Origin: Tillandsia leiboldiana
Lineage: Eukaryota > Streptophyta > Magnoliopsida > Poales > Bromeliaceae
Assembly: GCA_029204045.2 (NCBI GenBank)
Contig: JAQNDB010000515.1
Location: 1 to 64,000 of the forward strand
Length of the DNA stretch: 64,000 bases
Reading direction: 5' to 3'
Shown here piece by piece: positions 21,658 through 33,680 of the stretch. Both the position numbers and the translations under genes were made by a program. Each line of letters opens with the position of its first letter. Position 1 is the first letter of the stretch. The notes beneath the pieces are model-generated. The model saw only the letters and a list, made by a program, of their open reading frames with translations, made no database searches and had not been told where the DNA came from.

Positions 21658-23923
21658 AAGTACAAACCTCACCAAACAACCCGGGAAGGCATTCCCTCAT
21701 TCTCGATTCCAGTTCCCATGTCGCTTCGCGTTCTTCGTGGTTGCTCCACTGGACCTTTACGTAGGGAATAGTTCGATTACGCAACCTTTTGTCCTCTCTT
21801 GCCAAAATCCGCACCGGCGTCTCCTCGATGCTCAAATCCTCACGCAACTCGATGGTGGAAGCATCCAAGGCATGAGAGGGGTCAGCGAGGCACTTCCGGA
21901 GCCTTGAGACGTGGAACACGTTGTGGACTCGTTCGAGGTTCGGTGGCAAGGCTAACCGGTACGCCACTGGACCCACGCGTTCTAGGATCTCGAATAGTCC
22001 CACGTACCTCGGACTTAACTTTCCTTTTAGGTCGAAACGTCGGTTTCCTTTGGATGGTGAAACTCGGAGCAATACATGCTCACCTACCATGAACTCTAAG
22101 TCTCGTCGTCTCTCGTCCGCGTAACTTTTCTGTCTGCTCTGGGCGGTCAGTAGTCTTTGTCTGATCAATCGCACCTTCGCCTCGGTCTCCTCCACCAAAT
22201 CTAGGCCCAAAAACTTACGCTCACCCAAGTCATCCCAGCATATTAGAGACCGACAACGGCGCCCATACAGAGCCTCGTATGGTGCCATCTGGATACTGGC
22301 TTGATAGCTGTTGTTGTAGGCGAACTCCACGAGGGGTAGGTATCGCGACCACCCTTCGCCCAAGTCCAAAACGCACGTTCGAAGCATGTCTTCCACAATC
22401 TGAATCACCCGCTCTGATTGCCCGTCGGTCTGCGGGTGAAACGCCGTACTAAAATGCAACCTGGTTCCCATCGCTTGTTGCAGGCTCCGCCAAAAATTTG
22501 ACACGAATCGCGTGTCTCTGTCCGACGTAATAGATGTTGGTACCCCATGCAACCTTACTATCTCATTGATGTACGTTTGTGCCAGTCGTTCCCGAGTCCA
22601 CGTTGTGTGTATGGCTAGAAAGTGTGCCGATTTCGTCAAGCGGTCCACAATGACCCATATCGCATCGTGTCCTTGTGGCGATCTCGGGAAACCGGTCACA
22701 AAATCCATGGTAATCCTTTCCCACTTCCATTCGGGCACCGGTAGTGGTTGCAACTTTCCCGCCAGTCGTTGATGCTCGGCCTTCACTCGTTGGCATACCA
22801 GGCAGTGTGCCACAAATTGAGTCACATCTTCCTTCATCTTGGGCCACCAGAAGGTCTGTTTAACGTCCTTGTACATGTTCGTTCCCCTGGGGTGCGCCAC
22901 ATAAGGAGCGGTATGCGCCTCCCTCAGAATTTCCTCTTTGAGCTCCGGTAGATCCGGCACACAGATTCGTCCTCGAAACCGTATCGTGCCATCTGAGCTT
23001 ACTGCGTAATCGCCCTCCTGGTCGGCGGTTATCCTGCCTCGCACCAGCTGGAGTTGGTCATCGGTCGATTGCCCTTCTAGAATCCTGTCCAGTAGGGTGG
23101 GCCTGACCACTAGAGTCAGAAGTTGTGCGACCGTGCCTGCCGGTACCACTTCCAGTCTTAACCGCGAAAATTCCGCAATCAGACGTTCTTGCTGGGTGAT
23201 AGCATCTACACCTGCTTCCTCGGCCTGCCCCTTGCGACTCAAGGCGTCGGCTACCACATTCGCTTTTCCCTGATGATAGTGGATCGTCATGTCGTAGTCT
23301 TTCAGTAGCTCGAGCCACCGCCTTTGTCGCAAGTTTAGCTCCTTTTGGGTGAAGAGGTACTTGAGGCTCTTATGATCAGAGTACACGTTGCAGTGTGCTC
23401 CATACAAGTAATGTCTCCATAGCTTGAGGACGAACACAACCGCTGCGAGCTCCAAATCATGCAAGGGGTAATTCCGCTCATAATCCTTGAGTTGCCTTGA
23501 CGCATAGGCTATAACCCTTCCCCGTTGCATAAGCACTCCTCCCAGTCCGTTCCGCGACGCATCGCAAAATACTTCATAACCCTTCCCCGGTTTTGGTAAG
23601 GCGAGAATCGGGGCCCGCGTCAATCTATCCTTGAGCTCCTCGAAACTCTTCTGGCACTGATCCGTCCAGATAAACTTCTCCCCCTTTCGAGTTAAACGAT
23701 TCAAGGGGGTGGCTATCTTAGAGAAGCCCTCCACGAAGCGCCGGTAATACCCGGCTAATCCCAGGAAGCTTCGAACCTCCATCACCATTGTCGGTCGGGG
23801 CCAGTCCGTCACCGAGTCTATCTTCCTTAGGTCCACCGCGACTCCGGACGCCGAGACTACGTGCCCCAAGAAATCCACCTTACGGAGCCAAAACTCACAC
23901 TTTTTGAGTTTGGCATAGAGTTT
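21656..23923 (-). pseudogene. pol: pol 3' part of T: RT end, RNase H, integrase, chromo-like tail
   Basis: In frame with the upstream gag-pol ORF and separated from it only by a stop codon at 23924-23926. Counting from DFLGHVV (residue 1 at 23878), RNase H shows D106 (FCDAS), E143 (LELAA), D168 (YSDHK) and D211 (VADALS). Integrase has the HHCC zinc site H322, H329, C359, C362 and a complete DD35E triad D392, D453, E489. After the integrase core come GKLSPRYVG and, at about residues 685-735, a chromo-like tail (YVKVQWSNHEEREATWELE) typical of the Tekay/Del chromovirus group. Residues 1-70 are the end of RT (GYYRRFVEGFSKIA). The stop at 21656-21658 leads into the hairpin and PPT. Apart from the one upstream nonsense codon it appears intact, so loss of function is recent. 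Confidence 0.93.
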
Positions 23924-25878
23924 CTATTCCCGTAAGGTCTGAAGGACTGTGCGCAGATGTTCTTCATGTTCCTCATCTGTACGGGAATAGATGAGGATAT
24001 CGTCGATGAAGACCACCACGAATAAATCCAGGAAGGGTTTGAACACCCTATTCATCATGTCCATGAATACTGCCGGGGTGTTAGTGAGCCCGAAAGGCAT
24101 CACTGTAAATTCGTAGTGGCCATAGCGAGTCCGGAAGGCCGTCTTGGGGACGTTCTCCCCTTTAACCCTGAGCTGATGATAGCCTGACTGCAGATCAATC
24201 TTTGAAAACATCGTTGCCCCTTGCAGTTGGTCGAATAGGTCGTCGATCCTTGGCAGGGGGTACTTATTCTTAATGGTGGCCTTGTTTATTTCCCGGTAGT
24301 CTATGCACAACCGGAGGATTCCGTCCTTCTTCCTCACGAACAGGACGGGTGCGCCCCATGGTGACGTGCTTGGTCTGATAAAACCTTTGTCCAAAAGGTC
24401 CTCCAGCTGTGCCTTGAGTTCTTTCAACTCAGCGAAGGCCATCCTATACGGTGCCTTGGTGATGGGCTTGGTGCCCGGGAGTAGTTCAATAGGGAAGTCA
24501 ACTTCTCGTTCGGGCGGCATCCCAGGGAGTTCCGCCAGAAATACCTCCGGAAAATCCCTTACGACTGGGATGTCGTAAAGCGAGGGGACGGGTCGGGTGG
24601 CTAAATCTACCGAGGCTAGGTAGGCCACACACCCACCCTCTATTAGTTTCCTGGCTCGTGACGCGGAGATGATAGCTAAGAAGGAGGTGCTTTTACACGC
24701 CAAGTATACGTGTTCCGGAAAACCCGGCTTCTGTAGTTGCACTTGACGCATCTCGCAGTCAATCACCGCCTGATACTCGGTAAGCCAGTCCATGCCCAGC
24801 ACCACGTCATATTCCTTTAACGGAATGACCACCAGATCCCAGGGGCACGACAACCTTCCTAGCTTTATTGAGCATGAAGGTACCAGCCCAGTTGCCGCGA
24901 TTGACCCCCTAGGGGTCTGGACGGTCATCAAAACATCCAGGGGACTACTTTCTAGCTGATGTGTTTGTGCAAAAGTACGGGAGATGAAAGAGCGAGACGC
25001 CCCGATATCAAAAAGAGTTCGAGCTCGAAAATCAGAGACGGAAGTAATACCTGCGACCACCTCCTCTTGCAGTGCCGCTCCATGCTGGCCCATGGAGTAG
25101 AGTCTTCCTCCTGGTTGTGGTCGTTGTTCCTCTTCTGCTCTCGACATCGAGGGGCGTGGGGGTACTCCCGTCGGCGCTTTACCCCGTCCTTGTGGTTGCG
25201 TCGTCGAGGCGGAAGCCGCAGAAGATGCCGCTCCCGCGTTCATGGGGCAGTTATATCGAAAATGCCCCGATTTATCGCATCGGTAACAATGATCTTGTCT
25301 CTTAGGGCAATCCGTAACTTGGTGCGTTCCTCCGCAAATAACGCATGGCTTGTCCGCTGGCCGCTGCCTCCCGGTAGGCGCACTCTTGCTCCCTTGTTGC
25401 ACTTTGGGATATTTTGGGGGCCGGCTCCTACCGGAAGAGCCCCCTCCCGGGTAGGCCTGTGTCCGCTTCTTTTCCCGGTTATACTCTGATCCCTCACGGC
25501 GAGCTGGGGTAATGGCGAAACCCCGCTCCACAATAGTGGCCCTATCCACCACTTCTCGAAACGTGCGCAAGTCTGCCGCCTGGACAATTTCGAAAACGTC
25601 GCTCCGTAGCCCGTCCACGAAGAGGCGAGCCTTGTGGGGTTCGTCCCGTATGGCAAACGGAACGCAGTTAACTAGTCTCGCGAACTCCCTTTGGTATTCC
25701 ACGACCGAACGATTTCCTTGCCTAATGTTCCTAAGGTCGTCCTCCAGTTGCCGCTTGACGCTATTGGAAAAGAAGGCGCCAAACAATTCCTCTCTAAAGG
25801 CCGACCACGACAGTAGTGGGGCATCGGTGGACGGGTCCGGGCGTACGGTCTTCCACCAGATGCGTGCGTTCCCTTCAA
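23924..25878 (-). pseudogene. gag-pol: gag-pol 5' part of T: capsid end, zinc knuckles, protease, RT
   Basis: Frame open from the junction at 25878. Numbering from MFGAFF at 25786: capsid end 1-90, then two zinc knuckles, C148-C151-H155-C160 (CX2CX3HX4C) and C167-C170-H175-C180 (CX2CX4HX4C). The aspartic protease has its active site at 260-262 reading D-I-G where family members have D-T-G or D-S-G, and GMDWL at 331-335. RT has the RKKDG..RLCIDYR and LQSGYHQ motifs and FIDD at 593-596. A TAG at 23924-23926 follows LQTLRE; the frame then continues, so this is one nonsense mutation inside RT. The 5' end is lost: gag stops at 25878 where the B LTR begins (CCTTCAA/TGTCATGCC). Confidence 0.92.
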
Positions 25879-27059
25879 TGTCATGCCCCGGGGGTTAGCA
25901 TCGCGCGGAAGAGGAGCCACCGATGCCCCTGAATCAGCCATATATTTTTTTTTGTAAAACAATACTCCCCGGCGCGTGCACAGACCCGCCGCATACACAA
26001 ATTCGCTCTGTGAACGGGCAGAGTCTCCTTTGTATATGCACGGCGTCTCAACTATAAGGTGCCTCACAAGGCGTAGCACATACAATCTCTAACCACAGCA
26101 GTTAAGGTCTCGTTCACATGCAACCATACAACTCGCGTGAAAATCTATTATTCACTTAGCGCAGGGAGGCCGATGTTTTGAAAGGATAAAGAATCACAAG
26201 GTTTTGAAAGCGGCATCCACACGATGCCATCGTTTAATGAAAGACAGTTTGAAAGCCACATAAATCCACAGGGTTTGAAAAGCTAGGTGCCCACACGACA
26301 CCCACGTTTTAAAAGTAGTTTTCGCAACCGATTTACTTTGCTTTTTCATTGTTTAAAACGGCCAAGCATGAAAAGGAAGCAACAATCCATCATTTATTCA
26401 AAAGGAGGAAAGGGCAACATCCACTTCGACCCCACGAGGGTATCGCAATCCACATCTAGCTAGCATGAATAATAACTGAAAAGGGAGAAGAAAGTCACTG
26501 TATCTGAAGTCACCAAAATGCCAGATCAGCACTCTCGCGGCCTCACCGGTGCCCCAGTACCCGCCCTTGGACGAACCCTGTCACGGAGTGGGAAGTCAGT
26601 GAACTGGAATAAACATAATGAGCAAGAAAACTATAATAATCAAACCACTGTAACCAGAGCAACTGTCACCCCTCATACGTCATCAACATGAATATGTCCT
26701 GCACCACAACATAAACCGGGCACCCTCCCCGGACACCGCACCGAGGCCCCTACCCGGTGCCCCCCCCCCCTCCCTGCCGAGCACCCTGCCTCGGCCGCCG
26801 AGCACCAACCTCGCGTCATGCTCACACCCTCACCTATGAGGGCCCCCATTCCTAACGCACCTCCGCGTGGTGGTACACGGGTCAACGTACCACTTTTCGA
26901 AAAGCACACCATTGCGGTGGCCCAAACCGCTGGTGTGCGTGTAGCAAAACTTGAGCCTCAGATGATAAAGCGAAAGAGGTAAGAACCGGGGTCAGCGTTA
27001 CTCATAAGGACAACCAGAAGGGAAAAACACTTTTGCTCTTGAGGAAAACTTAAAGTGAA

Positions 27060-27275
27060 AACACCGTTGCTCGTTGGGAGCAACCTAAAGAGAAAACACA
27101 CCTTTGCTCACGAAGAGCAAATTAGAAAGAAACACCTTTGTTCATGCGGAGCAACTTAGAAGAAACACCTTTGTTCATGTGGAGCAACTTAGAAAGAAAC
27201 ACCTTTGTTCATGTGGAGCAACTTAGAAAGAAACACCTTTGTTCATGTGGAGCAACTTAGAAAGAAACACCTTTG
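27060..27275 (-). repeat. 34-bp tandem repeat tract in B1
   Basis: Units of the form CAACTTAGAAAGAAACACCT plus TTGTTCATGTGGAG, about six copies; the first ones are diverged (GAGGAAAACTTAAAG...). The matching tracts are 33130-33360 in B2 and 39500-39659 in B3, where the LTR is cut inside the tract. Confidence 0.88.
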
Positions 27276-27596
27276 CTCGTGTCCGCCCTTACCCAGTTAA
27301 CCTCGGCGAAATTACCCACCTTTGCGTGTGTGTCGTCCGGCGTTTGGTACGTCCGCGATTGTGCGTCCGTTGCCAACAATGTCCTGCACTCCTGAAGGAA
27401 TAAGGGCAAGTCAAGACTAAGGATCCGAAACTCACACCGACTCCCACCCATGTGCGGCGGAGTTCCCGCCCGGCACCGGCCCGTGCAGCGCACACTCCGC
27501 CCGAGCACAGCACCCCGCGGCCCCAGCCCGCGGTGCAGGGCGACTCCGCGCGGCACCAGCCCGCGCGGCCGTCCCTCCTTGCGGCGGCCCCGCGGT

Positions 27597-28530
27597 GCGG
27601 AGGCGACCCCGCGCGGCACCAGCCCGCGCGGGCGCCCCACCTTGCGGGCGGCCCCGCGCGGCCAGGCGCCGCGCGGGCGCATGCCCGCGGTGCGGAGGCG
27701 GCCCCGCGCGGCACCAGCCCGCGCGGGCGTCCCACTTTGCGGGCGGCCCCGCGCGGCCAAGCGCCGCGCGAGCGCATGCCCGCGGTGCGGAGGCGGACCC
27801 CGTGCGGCACCAGCCCGCGCGGGCGCCCCACCTTGCGGGCGGCCCCGCGCGGCCAAGCGCCGCGCGGGCGCATGCCCGCGGTGCGGAGGCGACCCCGCGC
27901 GGCACCAGCCCGCGCGGGCGCCCCACCTTGCGGGCGGCCCCGCGCGGCCAAGCGCCGCGCGGGCGCATGCCCGCGGTGCGGGAGGCGACCCCGCGCGGCA
28001 CCAGCCCGCGCGGGCGCCCTACCTTGCGGGCGGCCCCGCGCGGCCAAGCACCGCGCGGGCGCATGCCCGCGGGCTGAGGCGACCCCGCGCGGCACCAGCC
28101 CGCGCGGGCGGCCCTACCTGCGGGCGGCCCCGCGCGGCCAAGCGCCGCGCGGGCGCATGCCCGCGTTGCGGAGGCGACCCCGCGCGCACCAGCCCGCGCG
28201 GCGCCCACCTGCGGGCGGCCCGCACGGCCAAGCCCGCGCGGGCGCATGCCCGCGGTGCGGAGGCGACCCGCGCGGCACCAGCCGCGCGGCGCCCCACCTT
28301 GCGGGCGGCCCAAGCGCGGCCAAGCGCAGCGCGGGCGCATGCCCGCGGTGCGGAGGCGACCCCCGCGCGCACCAGCCCGCGCGGGCGCCCCACCTTGCGG
28401 GCGGCCCCGCGCGGCCAAGCGCCGCCGGGCGCATGCCCGCGGTGCGGAGGCGACCGCGCGCGCACCAGCCCTCGCGGAGCGCCCTACCTTGCGGGCGGCC
28501 CCGCGCGGCCAAGCGCCGCGCGGCGCCCCG
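27597..28530. repeat. 95-bp GC array in B1
   Basis: Units start GCGGAGGCGACCCCGCGCGG at 27597, 27692, 27787, 27883 and 27978, then at slightly irregular spacing to about 28442. The last five units have many single-base losses compared with B2. The period of 95 is not a multiple of three, yet several frames stay open for 260-400 codons because the unit has no stop codon. Not coding. Confidence 0.9.
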
Positions 28531-28694
28531 CCCGCGGCCGGCCTGGCGGCGGCGGTGGCGGCGCTCCCCGCGAAGGCTCCACCCCGAACGTCTATTCTAA
28601 AGAAACTAATAAAAACTCACCTTTGATCCGCCGGAAAGAGAGAAAAAGGGAGCGTCCTAACGTTGCCGGTTGATCCCGCGTGCAGCAACCTCCG

Positions 28695-28885
28695 TCCTTT
28701 TCTCCTTCTCTTTTTTTCCCTTCTCGTGGCGTCTCTTAAAGAGGAACCCTAGCCGTCTTTTCCTCTTTTCTTTTTCCACATTCTCGTGGCGTCTCTTAAG
28801 AGAAACCCTAGCCGTCTTTTCCCTCTTTTCCTTTTTATTTTTTTCCTTCTCGTGGCGTCTCTTAAAGAGAAACCCTAGCCGTCTA
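28695..28885 (-). repeat. Triple repeat with AAACCCTAG and a CTCTTAAAGAG palindrome in B1
   Basis: Three copies, about 60-67 bp apart, of CTCGTGGCGTCTCTTAAAGA plus GGAACCCTAGCCGTC and a pyrimidine run. Copies two and three contain AAACCCTA, the core of the plant telo-box promoter motif. The palindrome could fold. In the LTR sense strand it lies between the U3 start and the GC array, a plausible promoter zone. Confidence 0.6.
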
Positions 28886-29233
28886 ATGAAGCGACCTAGG
28901 AGGGAACGCATAAAACCCTAGGTTCCTCAAAGGTTTAAAAGGTGATTAATAATAGGGACAGATCCGGTGGCTAGAAATACCTCGAGAAACCGTGCGATCG
29001 TCCGCACGGATCCCGGGGCGCCTAAGTAGGGTTCGAACTTCGGAAAATATTCCGGGTGAACCGTGAGTCGGAATCTGAAACCGATCGCGCCCCCGTTCTC
29101 TAATTCGCGAGCCCTTCCGCCTAAAATGTCCGCGAGCCCCGACGGATTCCCGGCAGAACACTAAAATTTCCCTCAGTGGGCAGTCGAAGAAACAGGGTTG
29201 AACGGGGAGGCACGGAAAAGTCAGGTCTTTCCA

Positions 29234-31961
29234 TCACTCATAATAAAAACAAGTTTCGTCCCCGAAACTTAACTCCCGCTGCGGCGAAGGGGGTCCCGGT
29301 AGCACATCCTTAATCCATGATTCGGGTCCCAAGTTGTCTCACGTTCTTCCAGATGCTCCAAAACGCCTTATCGTAGGGAAAAGTCCGACTCGTAGCTTTC
29401 AGTCCTCCCGCGCTAGGGTCAGCACCGGCTCTTCCTCGTAGTTCAAGTTTTCTTTGAACTCGATGGNNNNNNNNNNNNNNNNNNNNNNNNNNNNNNNNNN
29501 NNNNNNNNNNNNNNNNNNNNNNNNNNNNNNNNNNNNNNNNNNNNNNNNNNNNNNNNNNNNNNNNNNTTGTCTGGAATTGACGTCGTAGGTGTACTCGACG
29601 AGGGTAGGTAGCGTGACCATCCGCCCATCCAAAACCAATAGGCACGCTCGTCGTTTGTCCTCGAGATCTGGACGCCCGTCCGGATTGCCCATCCATCTGA
29701 GGGGGAGGGCCGGGCTGAAGTGTGGCTTGGCCCGAAGTGGTAGGTAGCGGCGTCCCGTGTAGCCTCGCAACTCATCGATGTATACTCGGTTAAAGTCGGT
29801 CACGGCCCAGATCGTAACCCTTCAATGGTCCGAACCACCGTCTTGCCGTAGGTTCGGCTCCTTCTGGGTGGAAGGGCGCTTCCCGCTTGTGGTGGTCTGG
29901 GGTATGTTACCGTGGGCCCCCGAAGAGATAATGCCTCGACAGTCTCAGGACGAGGACGACCGCCGGCAAACCCCGGGTCGGGTGTCGGTTAGTTCTACAT
30001 GTAGTCCTTGAATTGCCCTGTCGCATAGGCTACGACTCTTCCTTACTGCCTTAGTACTCCTCCCTCCAGTCCAGTTCGCGATGCAGTGCAGCATACCTCG
30101 AAGTCTTCCCCGGGCGTGGGTACGGCGAGCACGGGCGCCCTTGTTAATCGCTTTTAGGCTCTTCACAGCTTTCCTTAGCATTGGCCGTCCAAAAGAACTT
30201 GGCTCCTTCCGGGTCGAGCGGTTCAAGGAAGTGCAGCTCTTACAGGGCTTCATCTAATTCCGGGCAGTCAAGCGCGCAACTGCAGCTCCTCCTCTGTTCC
30301 CGGCACAGTAGAACGGCCATGCACCCAGCCGGTGCCCTTCCGCCCTTACTTTTTACTACTAAAGTGCATGGTCCCCAGGTAGGAAGAAACATATGAGCGC
30401 GCGCCTAAGTAGATCAGGCCTAATCCGGTTGGTTGTGGACGAAAGAAAAGAAAGGACTTAGAAAAGAAAAGGGGGTATCTGAAGACTACGCCAACGGCGG
30501 ATCCGCAATCCCTTTTAAAGGCGTTCGCCCTCCCCAAAAGATCCGGGGAAAAGCAAACAGAAGAAACAACGAAGCTATTACTAAGAACGAGACATAACCG
30601 AAACACACAACGGAAAAGAAAGGATGGTATAACTCACGAGACCTGGGGGGGGGGGGTTGTTTGGTCGGGGTCAGTCAGGGAGGTTTACTCAGGTTCGACG
30701 GATGTCCCCAACCAAAAAGAAGTAGTTCAAGTATTACCTGTCTCACTCGGTTCGGGACGTTGCTTCCGTCCTGCTGTGGGTTGGCTGGTAGCCTCCCGCA
30801 ACCCCGGGCGCAGCGCCGCACTGCGTGGTGGGCAGGGTCCTGGTATCGTACGAGTCCGCCGACGGCGGCCGTCGGTCGGTCCTTCTGTGGGTTGGGAGCC
30901 GCGGCGTCCTCTCGTCTCTCGGTTGTGGCGTTGCGGCTGTAGCGGCCTATTCTCGGGACATGAAGCGCGGGTGTGATCTGTTTGCCGCAACATTGCAGTG
31001 GGAGTACCTCAAGGCAGTTCGTCACTCGTGCGCCTTTCCGCAGAGACGCAGGGCCCTTGTAGCGACTCCGGGGTTCCTGTCGGTACCCCGCCCACCCTTC
31101 CTTGCATTTTCCAGGTGTTTGGTTTCGCCCGTACCTTGGTTTGGGGCTCCCCTGCAAGGCGGGGGGGCGGCTTGCTCTGCTTCGACAGGTCCCGGCGCCG
31201 GGGGCCTAGTGACTCCTGGCTTCTGGGGGCACGTGTACGCGTGTGACCCGGTCTACCACATCGGAAACAGTGATCATCACCCGCCAGGGGCAGCCCATCA
31301 TTCGATGCGCGCCGCCACAAATGACGCACGGCTTCGGTGGGTCGGGCCCCTCCTTCTTCACTGGTCCAAACTCCGGTTCTACCTTCGGACGTTTGGTCGC
31401 ACGGCTCGCCAGATAGGGGTCCTCTGCCGGGTCAGGGTAGGGGCAACCCTTGCCGGGCGGACTCTTGCTTCCGCAAGCATGGCCAAGTTGACTGCATCGT
31501 GATAGGTGGGAAATCCTGCCGGTGGCATCCCGCGAGGGGTACCGTCCCATGGGCCGTGGTGGAAGTAGTCAACACTCTCAAGATCCCGCGTCAGCATGCA
31601 CAGACGCTCCGTGAGAGTCAGCAGCTGTCCTGCCACATCGCAGCAGTTGGTTGCGCAGCAAGCGGTTCGCTCCGGCTGCGGCGTCCATTTCCGTCGGTCG
31701 CCGCCCACTGTGTTGGACTGCTATTGTATCTGCGTACATAATGAAAGCATACCGATCATCACAAAACATAGAGACATAACTGACAAGGTAACCTGGCTCC
31801 TAAAGGGTTCTACTTAATCTGCTACCCTCCCCCACGTACACTCGTGTTCTATTTATTTATCCCGTGTTCACTTTATTACTCAGCAGCCAGAGTATGCGCC
31901 CGTGGATGTTAGGCCCCGACTGTTGTGGTTGGAGTTTACCCTCTCTGATACCATCTTAATC
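29234..31961 (-). pseudogene. Internal region of B copy 1: decayed gag and pol
   Basis: Sense order: primer site (31942-31953 in reverse complement), gag-like frame from about 31770 down to 30690, G-run (30648-30657), RNase H fossil near 30250-29990 (AYATGQFKDY-like reading), integrase fossil 29800-29570, assembly gap, pol C-terminus 29430-29290, hairpin 29251-29270. It matches B copy 2 (35430-38336) over its length, but from about 28100 to 31260 it differs by many one-base gaps that shift every frame. The part right of 31260 is nearly identical to copy 2. No usable ORF. Confidence 0.82.
29467..29566. other. Assembly gap of 100 N
   Basis: Exactly 100 N, the conventional placeholder for unknown size. 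Flanks GAACTCGATGG and TTGTCTGGAATTGACG correspond to about 35655-35665 and 35931 in copy 2, so about 270 bp of integrase-end sequence is probably missing. Confidence 0.95.
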
Positions 31962-33680
31962 TGTCACGCCCCGGGGGTTAGCATCGCGCGGAAGAGGAGC
32001 CACCGATGCCCTGAATCAGCCATATATTTTTTTTTGTAAAACAATACTCCCCGGCGCGTGCACAGACCCGCCGCATACACAAATTCGCTCTGTGAACGGG
32101 CAGAGTCTCCTTTGTATATGCACGGCGTCTCAACTATAAGGTGCCTCACAAGGCGTAGCACATACAATCTCTAACCACAGCAGTTAAGGTCTCGTTCACA
32201 TGCAACCATACAACTCGCGTGAAAAATCTATTATTCACTTAGCGCAGGGAGGCCGATGTTTTGAAAGGATAAAGAATCACAAGGTTTTGAAAGCGGCATC
32301 CACACGATGCCATCGTTTAATGAAAGACAGTTTGAAAGCCACATAAATCCACAGGGTTTGAAAAGCTAGGTGCCCACACGACACCCACGTTTTAAAAGTA
32401 GTTTTCGCAACCGATTTACTTTGCTTTTTCATTATTTAAAACGGCCAAGCATGAAAGGAAGCAACAATCCATCATTTATTCAAAAGGAGGAAAGGGCAAC
32501 ATCCACTTCGACCCCACGAGGGTATCGCAATCCACATCTAGCTAGCATGAATAATAACTGAAAAGGGAGAAGAAAGTCACTGTATCTGAAGTCACCAAAA
32601 TGCCAGATCAGCACTCTCGCGGCCTCACCGGTGCCCCAGTACCCGCCCTTGGACGAACCTGTCACGGAGTGGGAAGTCAGTGATTGGAATAAACATAATG
32701 AGCAAGAAAACTATAATAATCAAACCACTGTAACCAGAGCAACTGTCACCCCTCATACGTCATCAACATGAATATGTCCTGCACCAAACATAAACCGGGC
32801 ACCCTCCCCGGACACCGCACCGGGCCCCTACCCCGGTGCCCCCCCCCTCCCTGCCGAGCACCTGCCTCGGCCGCCGAGCACCAACCTCGGCGTCATTGCT
32901 CACACCCACCACCTATGAGGGCCCCCATTCCTAACGCCACCTCCGCGTGGGGTACACGGGTCAACGTACCACTTTTCCGGAAAAGCACACCCTTGCGGTG
33001 GCCAAACCGCTGGTGTGCGTGTAGCAAAACTTGAGCCTCAGATGATAAAGCGAAAGAGGTAAGAACCGGGGTCAGCGTTACTCATAAGGACAACCAGAAG
33101 GGAAAAACACTTTTGCTCTTGAGGAAAACTTAAAGTGAAAAACACCGTTGCTCGTTGGGAGCAACCTAAAGAGAAAACACACCTTTGCTCACGAAGAGCA
33201 ACTTAGAAAGAAACACCTTTGTTCATGCGGAGCAACTTAGAAAGAAACACCTTTGTTCATGTGGAGCAACTTAGAAAGAAACACCTTTGTTCATGTGGAG
33301 CAACTTAGAAAGAAACACCTTTGTTCATGTGGAGCAACTTAGAAAGAAACACCTTTGCTCGTGTCCGCCCTTACCCAGTTAACCTCGGCGAAATTACCCA
33401 CCTTTGCGTGTGTGTCGTCCGGCGTTTGGTACGTCCGCGATTGTGAGTCCGATGCCAACAATGTCCTGCACTCCTGAAGGAATAAGGGCAAGTCAAGACT
33501 AAGGATCCGAAACTCACACCGACTCCCACCCATGTGCGGCGGAGTTCCCCGCCCGGCCCCGGCCCGTGCAGCGCACACTCCGCCCGAGCACAGCACCCCG
33601 CGGCCCCAGCCCGCGGTGCAGGGCGACTCCGCGCGGCACCAGCCCGCGCGGCCGTCCCTCCTTGCGGGCGGCCCCGCGGT

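Larger units (their letters stand above)
25879..29233 (-). repeat. Family-B LTR, copy B1
   Basis: In sense orientation it starts at 29233 (TGGAAAGACC; B2 has TGTAAGACC) and ends at 25879 (TGTCATGCC on the plus strand, one change from the usual TGTCACGCC). 3,355 bp. It abuts broken T gag at 25878, so it either inserted there or was joined by recombination. Contents from left: stem-loop 25991-26039, a 34-bp repeat tract, 95-bp GC array, triple AAACCCTAG repeat. It carries more one-base gaps relative to B2 in 27600-29230 than in 25879-27250. Confidence 0.88.

Noticed and set aside
27060..27275. 34-bp repeats considered as a CRISPR-like array
   Set aside because: Units are contiguous without unique spacers, lie inside a plant LTR and recur in each B LTR.
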